Assembly: GCF_002005465.1 (NCBI RefSeq)
Contig: NZ_CP014691.1
Coordinates: 2,630,501 to 2,694,500, forward strand
Direction: 5' to 3'
DNA from: Neoasaia chiangmaiensis
GTDB taxonomy: Bacteria; Pseudomonadota; Alphaproteobacteria; Acetobacterales; Acetobacteraceae
DNA length: 64,000 nucleotides
The position numbers and the translations under genes were made by a program. Below, one piece after another: positions 52,024 through 60,905 of this stretch (positions are counted from its first letter, which is position 1; each line of letters begins with the position of its first letter). The notes beneath the pieces were generated by a model. The model saw only the letters and a program-made list of their open reading frames with translations, was not told the DNA's origin and did no database searches.

Positions 52024-52923
52024 ATGGCACGCATCTTTATCGACGGTGAAGCGGGAACCACGGGCCTCGGCATTCGCGAGCGCCTGCGCGATTTGCCGGT
52101 CGAGGTGCTGTCGATCGATCCGGCGCGTCGCAAGGATCCAGCGGCACGGGCCGCCCTCATGGCGGAAGCGGATGTAGCGGTGCTGTGCCTGCCTGACGAT
52201 GCCGCGCGCGAGGTTGCGGCCCTGGCGGCGGATATGGCGGATGTGCGTCTGCTGGATGCCAGTACGGCGCACCGCCTGACGGAAGGGTGGGTCTATGGCC
52301 TGCCGGAACTAGAGGAAGGGCAGGACGCGCGGATTGCGCGCGCGCGTTTCGTGGCCAATCCCGGATGCTATCCGACCGGCGCGATCGCGCTGTTGCGTCC
52401 GCTGGTGATGGCGGGTCTCCTTCCGTCAGATCATCCTGTTTCGATCAACGCGGTCAGCGGCTACAGCGGCGGCGGTCGTCAGGAGATCGAGGCGCATGAG
52501 GCCGAGGGCGGGCCGGCATTCGAGCTGTATGGGCTGACGCTCAAGCATAAGCATGTGCCGGAGATCCAGCAGTATGGCGGCCTGTCACGTCGACCGATCT
52601 TCGTGCCGTCGATCGGGCATTTCGCGCAGGGCATGATCGTGTCCATCCCGTTGCACCTTGATGAACTGCCGGGGCGGCCGACGATCGGCGATGTCACGGA
52701 TGCCCTGCGCACTGCGTATGTCGGCCGCGATCGTATACAGGTCGTGGCGCAGGATGGTCCGCGTCTCGATACGGCGGGCTTGGCCGGTTCGGATGCGATG
52801 GAGATCAGCGTGCATGGCACGGACGCCCATCCGCATGTGTTGTTGACGGCGCGGCTGGATAATCTCGGCAAGGGAGCCTCCGGGGCGGCGATCCAGAACC
52901 TGCGTCTGATGCTGGGAATCTGA
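52024..52923 (+). CDS. argC: N-acetyl-gamma-glutamyl-phosphate reductase (short form)
   Basis: 299 residues. N-terminal [18 protein letters not shown] for NADP binding and the catalytic Cys C115 in [13 protein letters not shown], followed by [11 protein letters not shown] and HKHVPEI. This is the type-2 ArgC (about 300-310 residues). It reduces N-acetylglutamyl-phosphate in arginine biosynthesis. AAGGGA lies upstream of the ATG. It is convergent with the carotenoid operon's last gene (14 bases between stops). Confidence 0.95.
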   Translation: MARIFIDGEAGTTGLGIRERLRDLPVEVLSIDPARRKDPAARAALMAEADVAVLCLPDDAAREVAALAADMADVRLLDASTAHRLTEGWVYGLPELEEGQDARIARARFVANPGCYPTGAIALLRPLVMAGLLPSDHPVSINAVSGYSGGGRQEIEAHEAEGGPAFELYGLTLKHKHVPEIQQYGGLSRRPIFVPSIGHFAQGMIVSIPLHLDELPGRPTIGDVTDALRTAYVGRDRIQVVAQDGPRLDTAGLAGSDAMEISVHGTDAHPHVLLTARLDNLGKGASGAAIQNLRLMLGI

Positions 52924-52937
52924 CGCCTGCGAGGCGA

Positions 52938-53351
52938 TCAGTGCGTGATGAGATGAACCGTGATCGCCCCGCCGGCGGGGGTGACGGCGATATCGGCCTG
53001 ATCGAAATCCGGCGGCCCGAAACGCAGCTTCGGGTCGCGTGAGAAGCCAAGCGGCTCCTGTGGCATGCCGATGAAGCTGCGGTCGAGTTTTCGGTTGCCG
53101 TTGCGATCCTGAAAAGCCTGGAGGGCGTAGGTGCCGGGCGCCACATCGTTCAGGGCGAGCTGGACCGAGCCTGAACGCGCGGGTGTCTGCGCCGTGTATT
53201 GGCATGTCGGACGCAGGAAGTCGGCGTGCGAGCACAATGCGATCCGGATATTGCCCTGCGCATCGGGGATGTTGTCGATCGTCACGTTCAGTGTTGCAGC
53301 TCCGGCTGTGCCGGCGATGGCGATCAGTGCGAGACCGAGGATGCGTTTCAT
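52938..53351 (-). CDS. DUF2141 protein, last gene of the carotenoid operon
   Basis: 137 residues with signal peptide MKRILGLALIAIAGTAGA; a longer frame to 53429 is rejected because it lacks that signal. The mature domain is DUF2141: LNVTIDNIPDAQGNIRIALCSHADFL, then VAPGTYALQAFQDRNGNRKLDRSFIGMPQEPLGFS and a final beta strand. The fold is a small secreted beta sandwich with no assigned function. Its start overlaps the glycosyltransferase stop by 4 bases, so it is co-translated with the pigment genes. Genes of this family occur beside C30 carotenoid genes in other bacteria. A role in pigment carriage or envelope assembly is guesswork. Confidence 0.85.
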   Translation of the reverse strand: MKRILGLALIAIAGTAGAATLNVTIDNIPDAQGNIRIALCSHADFLRPTCQYTAQTPARSGSVQLALNDVAPGTYALQAFQDRNGNRKLDRSFIGMPQEPLGFSRDPKLRFGPPDFDQADIAVTPAGGAITVHLITH

Positions 53352-54448
53352 GGTGAAGGTCCTTCCGAATAGGCACGCCCGCGCCATTCCACCGGCCGCC
53401 CGAGCAGTTTCCCGATGAAACTCTGCCATTGCACGATCAGCAGCAGCCCGACGCCGAGCGGGCTGGCCAGGACAGTGGCGAAGCCCTGGCGAAAGCGCAG
53501 GGCGATGAGGGAGCGAAAGAGGATGCTGGCGAGCCGTGCCAGCGTGACCGGCCTGGATGCGGGAAGCAGAAACGGCAGGACGTGGCCAGCCCCGAGCAAT
53601 ATCGTCCAGACCGGCAGGCCGCGCGGTGTCGCCATGCCTTCGGTCGCGTTTTTGGTCAGGCCGGACCAGACGTCGCGGTTGCGGCGATACATGCGACAGG
53701 AGGCGACGGGCGTTGCGTCGGTGAGGGCTGTGCGAAAGCCGTTCCGGCGGAAAGCGCGGGCCAGGGCGATGCCATCATGCAGACGGCTGCGGATTGCTCC
53801 ATGGCCACCGATGGCCTGATAGGCGTCGGCCCGGACCATCACCAGTTGGCCGCAGGCGGTGGCGAAGCCGGGTACTGTCTTGCGGTCGAGGATAAGTGGC
53901 AGATAGCCAAGCAGGAGAACGTTAATGAGTGGCAGCAGGAGCCATTCCAGCGCACCCACCGTGATCTGGCGCGGCACGCCGCTGAGCATGGCGAGGGAAG
54001 GTTCGCGGCGCACTCGCTCGGCCAGCCGTGCCACGCCGTCCGGCTGGATGCGCACATCGGCGTCCAGGAACAGAAGGAGTTCGTAGCGGGCGGCAGCGGC
54101 GAGTTGGGCGCTGGCGTGGTTCTTGCCGGTCCAGCCGGTCGGCAGGGGTGCCGAGTCGATGACACGCAGGCGGGGATCGGCGATCGCGCGGGCGATCGCG
54201 CCGGTTCCATCGGTCGAATGGTCGTCCAGCACGACGATTTCGAACGGGATGTCACGCGTGGCGAGCGCGGCGCCCAGGGCGCCGGTGATATTCGCGGCTT
54301 CGTTGCGCGCCGGGATGAGGAGCGAGACACGACATGTCGTGTTGGTGCGCGGCAGGGGCGGCGCGCGCAGGAGACGCAGGTTGATGGCGGACATGGCCAG
54401 TGGCAGCAGCGCCGATGCCAGTGTCAGTTTTTCGAGGAAGCGTCTCAT
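53348..54448 (-). CDS. crtQ: Family 2 glycosyltransferase, CrtQ-like
   Basis: 366 residues. N-terminal hydrophobic helix, then the GT-A core: SLLIPARNEAANITGAL, VVLDDHSTDGT (residues 73-82, nucleotide-sugar site), PTGWTGKNHA, FLDADVRI (128-134, metal-binding DxD) and, later, IGGHGAIRSRLHDGIALARAFRRNG. Three hydrophobic segments end the protein. In staphyloxanthin synthesis CrtQ attaches glucose to diaponeurosporenoic acid; operon neighbours support the same role. A hopanoid-associated GT (HpnB type) is the alternative. Overlaps the acyltransferase gene by 4 bases. Confidence 0.82.
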   Translation of the reverse strand: MRRFLEKLTLASALLPLAMSAINLRLLRAPPLPRTNTTCRVSLLIPARNEAANITGALGAALATRDIPFEIVVLDDHSTDGTGAIARAIADPRLRVIDSAPLPTGWTGKNHASAQLAAAARYELLLFLDADVRIQPDGVARLAERVRREPSLAMLSGVPRQITVGALEWLLLPLINVLLLGYLPLILDRKTVPGFATACGQLVMVRADAYQAIGGHGAIRSRLHDGIALARAFRRNGFRTALTDATPVASCRMYRRNRDVWSGLTKNATEGMATPRGLPVWTILLGAGHVLPFLLPASRPVTLARLASILFRSLIALRFRQGFATVLASPLGVGLLLIVQWQSFIGKLLGRPVEWRGRAYSEGPSP

Positions 54449-55197
54449 GCTTCGTGACGGGCGTTGAAACGCCGTCCGTGCCCCCAGGCATGCACACGGC
54501 GGATCGTGTCGTAAACGCCGCCCACGCCGGCGCGCCCGGTCGCGAGGGTCGTGAAACGCGCCGGATCGCGTGTCTGCGCGTCAGTGGCGAGGCGGTCCAT
54601 GGTGTCGGTCAAGGCATTGCTCAGCGTTGCAAGAGTGATGGCGGGACGTGCGTCTGGCGCCGTTGTGAAGGCATCACCGAAACGCAGCAGGATTTCCGGG
54701 CGGCTTTCCGTCCAGAACGGATATTCGATGGCAAGGGGAAGAATCCGGACGCCCGGATGCTGACGGGCGAGATGTGCAACCCCGCTCTGCAAGACGATGG
54801 GCCGGAGACGCGGATCGACGAACCGGCCTTGCGCCGTGATCCAGAGGACGTGCCCGTTCGCCAGAAGCCGACGCGCGCGGCGCAGAAAGACGCGAAGCGT
54901 TGCGGGGTCCGTGGCGTCGAGCGGAATGAGGCCCGCGCGTTCGAGAAGTGGGTAACGCTTCAACGCCTGCGCGTCGATCGGACCGTATCCATGCCGAGGG
55001 TGGAACAGACGATGTTGCAGGGCGGCGAAAACAGCGGGGTCCCACCACGAGGAATGATTGGCGCAGACGATCAGAGGTCCGTTTTCAACGGCACGGGGCA
55101 GGGCGCCGGAAAGACGGATGGCATTGAACTGTCGTGCGATGCCATGGCGCATGGCGCGGCCCACAAGGGCCGCGACGATGGGATGCCGGTCCGTCAT
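54445..55197 (-). CDS. Lysophospholipid-type acyltransferase, CrtO-like
   Basis: 250 residues of the PlsC/1-acyl-glycerol-3-phosphate acyltransferase superfamily: HX4D motif H48-D53 in CANHSSWWDPAVF, and a later GLIPLDATDPATLRVFLRRARR and ITAQGRFVDPRLRP stretch positioned like the PEGT/FxxG acceptor motif. Here it lies inside the carotenoid operon, between crtP-like and the glycosyltransferase, and overlaps each by 4 bases. By analogy with S. aureus CrtO it would esterify a fatty acid to the sugar of a glycosylated carotenoic acid, although it is a different family from that protein in its soluble character. Symbol left open. Confidence 0.8.
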   Translation of the reverse strand: MTDRHPIVAALVGRAMRHGIARQFNAIRLSGALPRAVENGPLIVCANHSSWWDPAVFAALQHRLFHPRHGYGPIDAQALKRYPLLERAGLIPLDATDPATLRVFLRRARRLLANGHVLWITAQGRFVDPRLRPIVLQSGVAHLARQHPGVRILPLAIEYPFWTESRPEILLRFGDAFTTAPDARPAITLATLSNALTDTMDRLATDAQTRDPARFTTLATGRAGVGGVYDTIRRVHAWGHGRRFNARHEA

Positions 55198-56741
55198 GCC
55201 TGGATGCGCTTGCCTGCGTTGACGGCCGGGAGATCATGGTCCGCGCAATCCGCGGCGATCCAGCCGGACATCAGCGCCATCGGCATGCCGGCACCGGGAT
55301 GCGCCGCACCGCCGGCGAGATACAGGCCGTCGAGTTCACGCGCGCGATTGGCGGGCTTGAACGCACCGTTAAGGCGACCGTGACTGGCGAGGCCGTAGAT
55401 CGCCCCGCGAAGGGGTGAGTAACGGTTGTGGATGTCCAGCGGCGTCAGATGATGTTCGACGCGGATACGCGCCTCGATATCGGTGAGGCCGGCGCAGCGC
55501 TTCAGCTTGTCGAGTATGACCTGTCGATAATGGGGGAACATCTCGTGCCAGTTCTGGCCGCGCCGGATATAGGGCGTGTGGACCAGCACATACAGCGCCT
55601 CGCCACCGGGGGGCGCGACGGCGGGGTCGGTCCGTGCGGGGGCGGCGAGATAGCATGTCGGGTCCTCCGCCGGGACGCCGCGTTTGTAGATCGCGTCGAA
55701 TTCCTCCTCCGGATTTCCGGAGAAGACGAAATCGTGATGCGCCAGATGGTCGTAGGCACGATCGAGGCCGAGATAAAGCACGACGCCGGAACAGGCGGGG
55801 CGACGGCGGCCCCATTGCCGTTCGAAACGCCGGGTGTCGACGCCCTCGACCAGTTCACGCATGGTGCGCACGCTGTCCATGTTCGAGACGACGGCCCTGG
55901 CGGGGATGATCTCCCCATGGGTGGTTTCGATACCGGTGGCGCGACCGTGCTGTTGCAGGATACGTTTGATGCGCGTGCCGGGACGGAAGACGACGCCGAG
56001 TTCACGGGCGAGATCGACAAGAGCTTTCGGAACGGCGCGGGTGCCGCCCATCGGATACCAGACGCCGTCGTTGACCTGCATATGCGCGATGCCCGTCAGC
56101 ACGGCCGGGGCCTGTAGCGGGTTGGACCCGACGTATTGCGTGAAATGATCGAGCATTTGCACCGTGCGCCTGTCGCGAATGCGGCGGCGAATTTCCCGAC
56201 CCAATGTTGAATCCATGCGCAATGCCAGCACGTCGCGCAGCGTGGCGGCGTTGAAGGTGGTGCCGAGATCGAGCGTATCCATCACGCCGCCCACGGATTT
56301 CCAGAAGAAGAACCGCTCGGAAATCTCATGGAGTTTCTGGCTTGCGGCGATGAGATTGCGGTATCCGTCGCCGTCTCCCGTGCATAGTTCGTCAAGGCGT
56401 CGTACCATCGCGTCGATGTCGTCGCAGAGGTCGATCCGGGTGCCGTCCTCGAAGAAGCAGCGCCATTGCGGGTCGAGGCGTCGCAGGTCGAGCCGATCCG
56501 CCATTTTCACGTCCGCCTCGCCGAAGATGCGTTCGAGCACGCGCGGGACAGTCAGGATTGTCGGTCCCATGTCGAACCGATACCCGCTAGATCGCCATTC
56601 CGCAGCCTTGCCGCCCAGCCAGTCATTGGCCTCGCAAACCGTGACGGCGTGACCGCGCGCGGCCAGTGTGCAGGCGGCGGCGAGACCGCCGAGTCCCGCG
56701 CCGATCACGACGATGGGTGAGGCGGCGTCAGGCGATGTCAT
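55194..56741 (-). CDS. crtP: CrtP-like C30 carotenoid oxidase
   Basis: 515 residues of the phytoene desaturase family. FAD motif VVIGAGLGGLAAACTLAARGH, FDMGPTILTVP, and the CrtP-typical block YVGSNPLQAPAVLTGIAHMQ, LAHHDFVFSGNPEEEFDAIYKRGVPAEDPTCYL, then AIYGLASHGRLNGAFKP and a C-terminal GGAAHPGAGMPM. These match 4,4'-diaponeurosporene oxidase (CrtP) better than CrtN. It would oxidise a terminal methyl of a C30 carotene to the aldehyde. Overlaps crtN by 14 bases and the acyltransferase by 4. Confidence 0.86.
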   Translation of the reverse strand: MTSPDAASPIVVIGAGLGGLAAACTLAARGHAVTVCEANDWLGGKAAEWRSSGYRFDMGPTILTVPRVLERIFGEADVKMADRLDLRRLDPQWRCFFEDGTRIDLCDDIDAMVRRLDELCTGDGDGYRNLIAASQKLHEISERFFFWKSVGGVMDTLDLGTTFNAATLRDVLALRMDSTLGREIRRRIRDRRTVQMLDHFTQYVGSNPLQAPAVLTGIAHMQVNDGVWYPMGGTRAVPKALVDLARELGVVFRPGTRIKRILQQHGRATGIETTHGEIIPARAVVSNMDSVRTMRELVEGVDTRRFERQWGRRRPACSGVVLYLGLDRAYDHLAHHDFVFSGNPEEEFDAIYKRGVPAEDPTCYLAAPARTDPAVAPPGGEALYVLVHTPYIRRGQNWHEMFPHYRQVILDKLKRCAGLTDIEARIRVEHHLTPLDIHNRYSPLRGAIYGLASHGRLNGAFKPANRARELDGLYLAGGAAHPGAGMPMALMSGWIAADCADHDLPAVNAGKRIQA

Positions 56742-58290
56742 GAGCGGGATATCTTTTCGGTGAGAAAGAAGGTCTGTCCTGACGGACCGGTCTTGGCGAG
56801 AGGTCGTCGATCAGCAGATCGCTGCTGATCCGCGCGCCTTCGAAGATGACGGGCAAGCCGCTGCCGGGATGCGTGCCGCCGCCCACGAGATAGACGCCGG
56901 GAATGTCCTCGAAGCGGTTATGGGGCCGATAATGCAGCATCTGGCCGAGGTTGTGGGCGAGGTTGAACACCGCGCCACGGTGAACGTCGAAATCCGACTC
57001 CCAATCCGCGGGGGTGACGATCTTCTCGAAGCGGATACGGGACTCCACATCGCCGAAACCCGCATCCTTCAGGCGGGCGAGGGCGATACGTCGGGCCGCG
57101 TCACGGGTGGCGTCGTTCCACGCAAGACCGCCTTCGCGCAGGTTGCCGACGGGCATAAGCACATACAGCGTGGAATGGCCGGGCGGTGCCTGGGTCGGGT
57201 CGGTCACGCAGGCGTTCTGCACATAGAGCGATGCGCGGTCCGAGAGGATGCGACCGGCTTCGATATCGGCGAAATTGCGGTCGTAATCACTGGACAGGAA
57301 GATCGTGTGATGGCCACGATCCGGGGGTGGCCCCTCCAGCCCCAGATACATCATGAATGTCGAGCAGGAATATTTCTTGCGGGCCAGGTTGCGGTCTGTC
57401 CAGCGTTTGCGGGCGCTGTCGGGTGTCAGTTTCGTCATGGCGCGTGCGAAGTCCGCGTTCATGACGACAGCATCCGCCGGCTCCATGCCGCGATCCGTGA
57501 CAACGCCCCGGGCCCGGCCGCGCTCGAGATGCAGGGAGCGGATGGGCGTGTCGAACTGAAACGTCACGCCGAAGCGCCTTGCCGCCCGCATCATGGCGTC
57601 CATGACGGCTTTCGTGCCGCCGATCGGATGAAATATGCCGAATTCATGCTCCATGAAGCTCAGGATCGTGAACAGGCTGGGACAACGATAGGGCGACATC
57701 CCGAGATATTTGCTCTGGAAGGAGAAAGCCAGACGCGTGCGGGGATTGCGAAAGTGGCGCGCGAGATCGCGATCGACGGACCGGCGCGGACGCAGAAGCG
57801 GCAGGGCCTTCAGCATGTCGCCCCGGAAGACATCGCGCAGACCGTTGAACGGTCGTTGCAGGACCGGGGAAAAAGCAGCGAATTTCCGGCGGTTCTCCGC
57901 AAGGAAATCGGGTACGGCGCTGGCATCGACGGGATCGATCTTGCTGATCTCGCAATGCAGGCTTTCGGGATCGCGACTCAGCCGCAGGCTGGGACCGTCC
58001 TCGAATGACAGATCATAGAGGTCGTCCAGACGCCTGAATGTCACTTCCCGATCCAGATCAAGGCCGCACCGTTCGAACAGCGCGCGCAGGATCTGTGGGT
58101 AGAGGAAGAAGGTAGGGCCGATATCGAAACGATAGCCGTCGGCCTCGATGGCACTGGAACGCCCCCCGACATCGCCGTGCCGTTCATAGACCGTGACATC
58201 CGCGCCGGCATGACCGAGCATCATGGCGGCGGCGAGGCCACCTGGTCCGGCACCGACGATGGCGATACGACGCGATGCCAGCGGCCTCAT
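56728..58290 (-). CDS. crtN: CrtN-like C30 carotene desaturase
   Basis: About 520 residues from the ATG at 58290 (GAGGG upstream; ATG 58296 possible). FAD motif IAIVGAGPGGLAAAMML, YRFDIGPTFFLYP, then CrtN-like features YKYLGMSPYR-type YLGMSPYRCPSLFTIL, FHPIGGTKAVMDAM, KYSCSTFMMYLGL and GGGTHPGSGLP near the end. CrtN desaturates dehydrosqualene or squalene to a coloured C30 polyene. First gene of the operon; divergent from the aldehyde dehydrogenase. In Methylomonas a CrtN acts directly on squalene, a route that would fit here since no crtM is present. Confidence 0.86.
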   Translation of the reverse strand: MRPLASRRIAIVGAGPGGLAAAMMLGHAGADVTVYERHGDVGGRSSAIEADGYRFDIGPTFFLYPQILRALFERCGLDLDREVTFRRLDDLYDLSFEDGPSLRLSRDPESLHCEISKIDPVDASAVPDFLAENRRKFAAFSPVLQRPFNGLRDVFRGDMLKALPLLRPRRSVDRDLARHFRNPRTRLAFSFQSKYLGMSPYRCPSLFTILSFMEHEFGIFHPIGGTKAVMDAMMRAARRFGVTFQFDTPIRSLHLERGRARGVVTDRGMEPADAVVMNADFARAMTKLTPDSARKRWTDRNLARKKYSCSTFMMYLGLEGPPPDRGHHTIFLSSDYDRNFADIEAGRILSDRASLYVQNACVTDPTQAPPGHSTLYVLMPVGNLREGGLAWNDATRDAARRIALARLKDAGFGDVESRIRFEKIVTPADWESDFDVHRGAVFNLAHNLGQMLHYRPHNRFEDIPGVYLVGGGTHPGSGLPVIFEGARISSDLLIDDLSPRPVRQDRPSFSPKRYPAHDIA

Positions 58291-58296
58291 GCCCAT

Positions 58297-58471
58297 GCCC
58301 TCATTGCTGGAAATACCGATAGTCGCCTGGCAGCATCATGGTGAGCGAGATCCGCATGCTTTATTCTTCTTGATTTTATTGGAGCGATTTTTTCGCTCTT
58401 CATGCGGATCGAACGATTTGCCCTGTTAAAAGTTTTCTTCACAAAAAAAACAGGGCAGGCGTACGGACGGC
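58297..58471. promoter_or_regulatory. Divergent promoter region with two inverted repeats
   Basis: 175-base region between crtN and aldH-like gene. Inverted repeat 1: GAGCGA/TCGCTC with a 5-T loop (58382-58398). Inverted repeat 2: CCCTGTT/AACAGGG (58421-58427 and 58449-58455, 21-base spacer), 17 bases before the aldehyde dehydrogenase start. Either could be an operator or an RNA hairpin; no regulator gene is adjacent. Confidence 0.45.
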
Positions 58472-59755
58472 ATGACGGATATTGATGAGGTACTGCATTT
58501 TTCCGTTGGAAAACTGCGAGCGGCGTCGAGCGACTGGGCCTCGACGGCGATGGTCAATCGTATTGCTGTGCTGCGGCGTTTCCGGCGCCTGTTGCACGCG
58601 CGCCTGTACCAGGTCGCGCGGTTGTATCCGAGCCGTCCCGCTGTGGAGACGGTGACGGCGGAATTATTGCCGCTATCGGCGGCGTGCGCCTTTCTGGTGC
58701 GTGAAGCCGCGAAGGTCCTGATGTCCCGCTCGATCGGGTGGCGTGGCAGGCCGCTCTGGCTGATGGGGACATCGGCCGTTGTCGAGCGTCGGCCTTACGG
58801 GGCCGTGCTCGTTCTGGGGCCGGGAAATTATCCGCTGATGTTGCCCGGCGTACAGATTCTGCAGGCATTGGTCGCAGGCAACGCGGTGGCGTTCAAGCCC
58901 GCGCCGGGTGGGGAGGCGGTAGCGTCCTTTCTGGTCGCGCTGCTGCGGGAAGCGGGGTTGCCGGAAGGGCTGGTGGATATTCTGCCGGTCGATGCCGGCG
59001 AGGCGGCGATCGCCGCCGGATATGACCTGATCGTCCTGACAGGCTCGGCGTCGACCGGTCGTGCGGTGGCCAGGGCGGCCGCGGCGACGCTGACACCCAC
59101 GATCATGGAATTGTCGGGGTCCGACGCGGTATTCGTGATGGCGGATGCGGATCTGGCCCATATTGCGCGATCGCTTGCCTTCGGCGCGCGGCTGAATGCG
59201 GGCGCGACGTGCATCGGGCCGCATCGCGTTTTCGTTCTTCGAGGCGACGTGTCGCAACTGCGGGCTCATCTGCAACGTGCTTTGCGCAAGGGGCGGGGAC
59301 GGAGGGTGCACGGTCGCGCCCTCGCGGCGCGCGAGGCGTTCCTTCAGGGCCTGCCGGATATGGGGATGGTGGAGACCATCGGCGGCGTGACACTATTCGA
59401 CGTGCCGCCAGAAAGCGTGCGGGCGCTCGACGAGGACATTTTCGCGCCGTGGATGGCTCTGATTGCGGTGGATTCGATGGAAGAGGCGTTACGGCTGAAT
59501 GCCGGGTGCCCTTATGCGCTGGGCGCCAGCGTGTTCGGGCCCGAGGCAGCGGCGCGAGCATTGGCGTCGCGGCTGCCCGTGGGCTCCATCTGCATCAACG
59601 ACGTCATCGTGCCGACGGCGGATCCGCGTCTGCCCTTCGGCGGTGCGCGACGGAGCGGCTATGGCGTGACGCGGGGACGCGAGGGATTGCTGGCGATGAC
59701 GCGGCCGGTGGCGGTGTCCACACGACGCGGCTGGGCCTTCCATCTGTGGGGTTAG
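58472..59755 (+). CDS. aldH: Aldehyde dehydrogenase, AldH of C30 carotenoid pathway
   Basis: 427 residues. Motifs: GPGNYP with N119, FKPAPGG with the NAD-contacting K142, GSASTGRAV at about 191-199, E213 in MELSGSDA and catalytic C247 in NAGATCIGP, and the C-terminal PFGGARRSGYG. It is shorter than the usual 470-500 residues. In staphyloxanthin and Methylomonas pathways AldH oxidises the carotenoid aldehyde to the acid that is glycosylated. Its location divergent from crtN supports that role; a general aldehyde dehydrogenase is the alternative. Confidence 0.83.
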   Translation: MTDIDEVLHFSVGKLRAASSDWASTAMVNRIAVLRRFRRLLHARLYQVARLYPSRPAVETVTAELLPLSAACAFLVREAAKVLMSRSIGWRGRPLWLMGTSAVVERRPYGAVLVLGPGNYPLMLPGVQILQALVAGNAVAFKPAPGGEAVASFLVALLREAGLPEGLVDILPVDAGEAAIAAGYDLIVLTGSASTGRAVARAAAATLTPTIMELSGSDAVFVMADADLAHIARSLAFGARLNAGATCIGPHRVFVLRGDVSQLRAHLQRALRKGRGRRVHGRALAAREAFLQGLPDMGMVETIGGVTLFDVPPESVRALDEDIFAPWMALIAVDSMEEALRLNAGCPYALGASVFGPEAAARALASRLPVGSICINDVIVPTADPRLPFGGARRSGYGVTRGREGLLAMTRPVAVSTRRGWAFHLWG

Positions 59756-59810
59756 CTTGCGGCTCGAGGGGAATGGCAGCCGTCGAAACGCCCGCATCCC
59801 TGTCAGGCAT

Positions 59811-60866
59811 TCATGCCGGCTGGCCGTTCAGATGCCGTCTGGTTCCCGCAGGATCGCGGACGGTCGCCGCTGTTTCATCCAGATAATCCGGGCCTAGCGG
59901 CACCTTGCCGTGGCCGCCGGGGATGTCGAGCACGTAGGTCGGCCAGGCGAGGCCGGTGACGCGCCCGCGCAGGTTGGCCAGCAGGGCGCGCCCTTCCGCG
60001 ATGGGAACGTGAAAGGATGCGGTCCCCGGCGCCGGGTCGAGTTGATGCAGGTAGTAAGGTTTGACGCGCGCGCTCACCATGGCGCGCAGGAGTGCCTCCA
60101 GCGCATCGGGCGTGTCGTTGACGCCGCGCAGCAACACGGATTGGCCGAGCACCGGGATGGCCCTTGCCTGCACGGCACGGATGGCGTGGCGGGCTTCGGG
60201 GGAAAATTCGCGAGCGTGGTTGGCGTGCATGACGAGCCACATCGCGCGATCGGTTTCCATGGCGTCCAGGAGTGCCGGCGTCATGCGCTCCGGGGCGGCG
60301 ACGGGAACGCGCGTATGGATGCGGATCGTCTCGATATGCGCGATGTCGGACAACGCGCGCATGATCGCGCCGAGGCGACGGGGGCTGAGCATCAGCGGGT
60401 CGCCGCCGGTCAGGATGACTTCGCGGATGGCGGGATTGTCGCGCAGCCAGGCATAGGCCGTCTCAAGCTGATCGTCGGTCAGGAGGCCGCCGTCGGGGCC
60501 GACATGTTCGCGCCGGAAACAGAAGCGACAATAGAGCGGACAGATCAGCAGTGGTTTGAGCAGGGCACGGTCAGCGTAGCGATGGACGATGCCGGGCACG
60601 GGCGACAGGGCATCGTCGCCGATCGGGTCGGCTTGCTCATGAGGAGCGATATCGAGTTCCGACAGGGCCGGGATCACCTGACGGCCGATCGGATCATCCG
60701 GGGACTCGATCAGGGCCTGGAAGGCGGGGGGAATGGCCGTCGCGTATCGTTCGGCCACGGCTTCGAGCGCCGGGCCTTCTTCCGGGCGTGCGAGGCCCGC
60801 GGCGATGAGTTCGCGCACGTGGCGCAACGTGGCGCCTGTCTTCAGGGGGTTGACCATGGCCGTCAT
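59811..60866 (-). CDS. epmB: EF-P beta-lysylation protein, lysine 2,3-aminomutase-like
   Basis: 351 residues of the KamA/EpmB radical-SAM family. The 4Fe-4S motif CxxxCxxC is C109, C113, C116 (ICPLYCRFCFRRE), followed by VILTGGDPLMLSPRRL and IHTRVPVAAPERM; a PLP lysine sits in the C-terminal GHGKVPLGP segment. EpmB turns (S)-alpha-lysine into (R)-beta-lysine for attachment to elongation factor P. It is head-to-head with epmA, 39 bases between starts, which strongly supports the assignment. An ATG at 60857 is an alternative start. Confidence 0.93.
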   Translation of the reverse strand: MTAMVNPLKTGATLRHVRELIAAGLARPEEGPALEAVAERYATAIPPAFQALIESPDDPIGRQVIPALSELDIAPHEQADPIGDDALSPVPGIVHRYADRALLKPLLICPLYCRFCFRREHVGPDGGLLTDDQLETAYAWLRDNPAIREVILTGGDPLMLSPRRLGAIMRALSDIAHIETIRIHTRVPVAAPERMTPALLDAMETDRAMWLVMHANHAREFSPEARHAIRAVQARAIPVLGQSVLLRGVNDTPDALEALLRAMVSARVKPYYLHQLDPAPGTASFHVPIAEGRALLANLRGRVTGLAWPTYVLDIPGGHGKVPLGPDYLDETAATVRDPAGTRRHLNGQPA

Positions 60867-60905
60867 GCGCTGGCTCTACTGCAAGCCGAACGCCTTTCGC
60901 AACCG

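Noticed and set aside
59910..60905. N-terminal extension giving a 663-residue epmA frame
   Set aside because: The extension is antisense to epmB; epmA family length and motifs begin at 60906.
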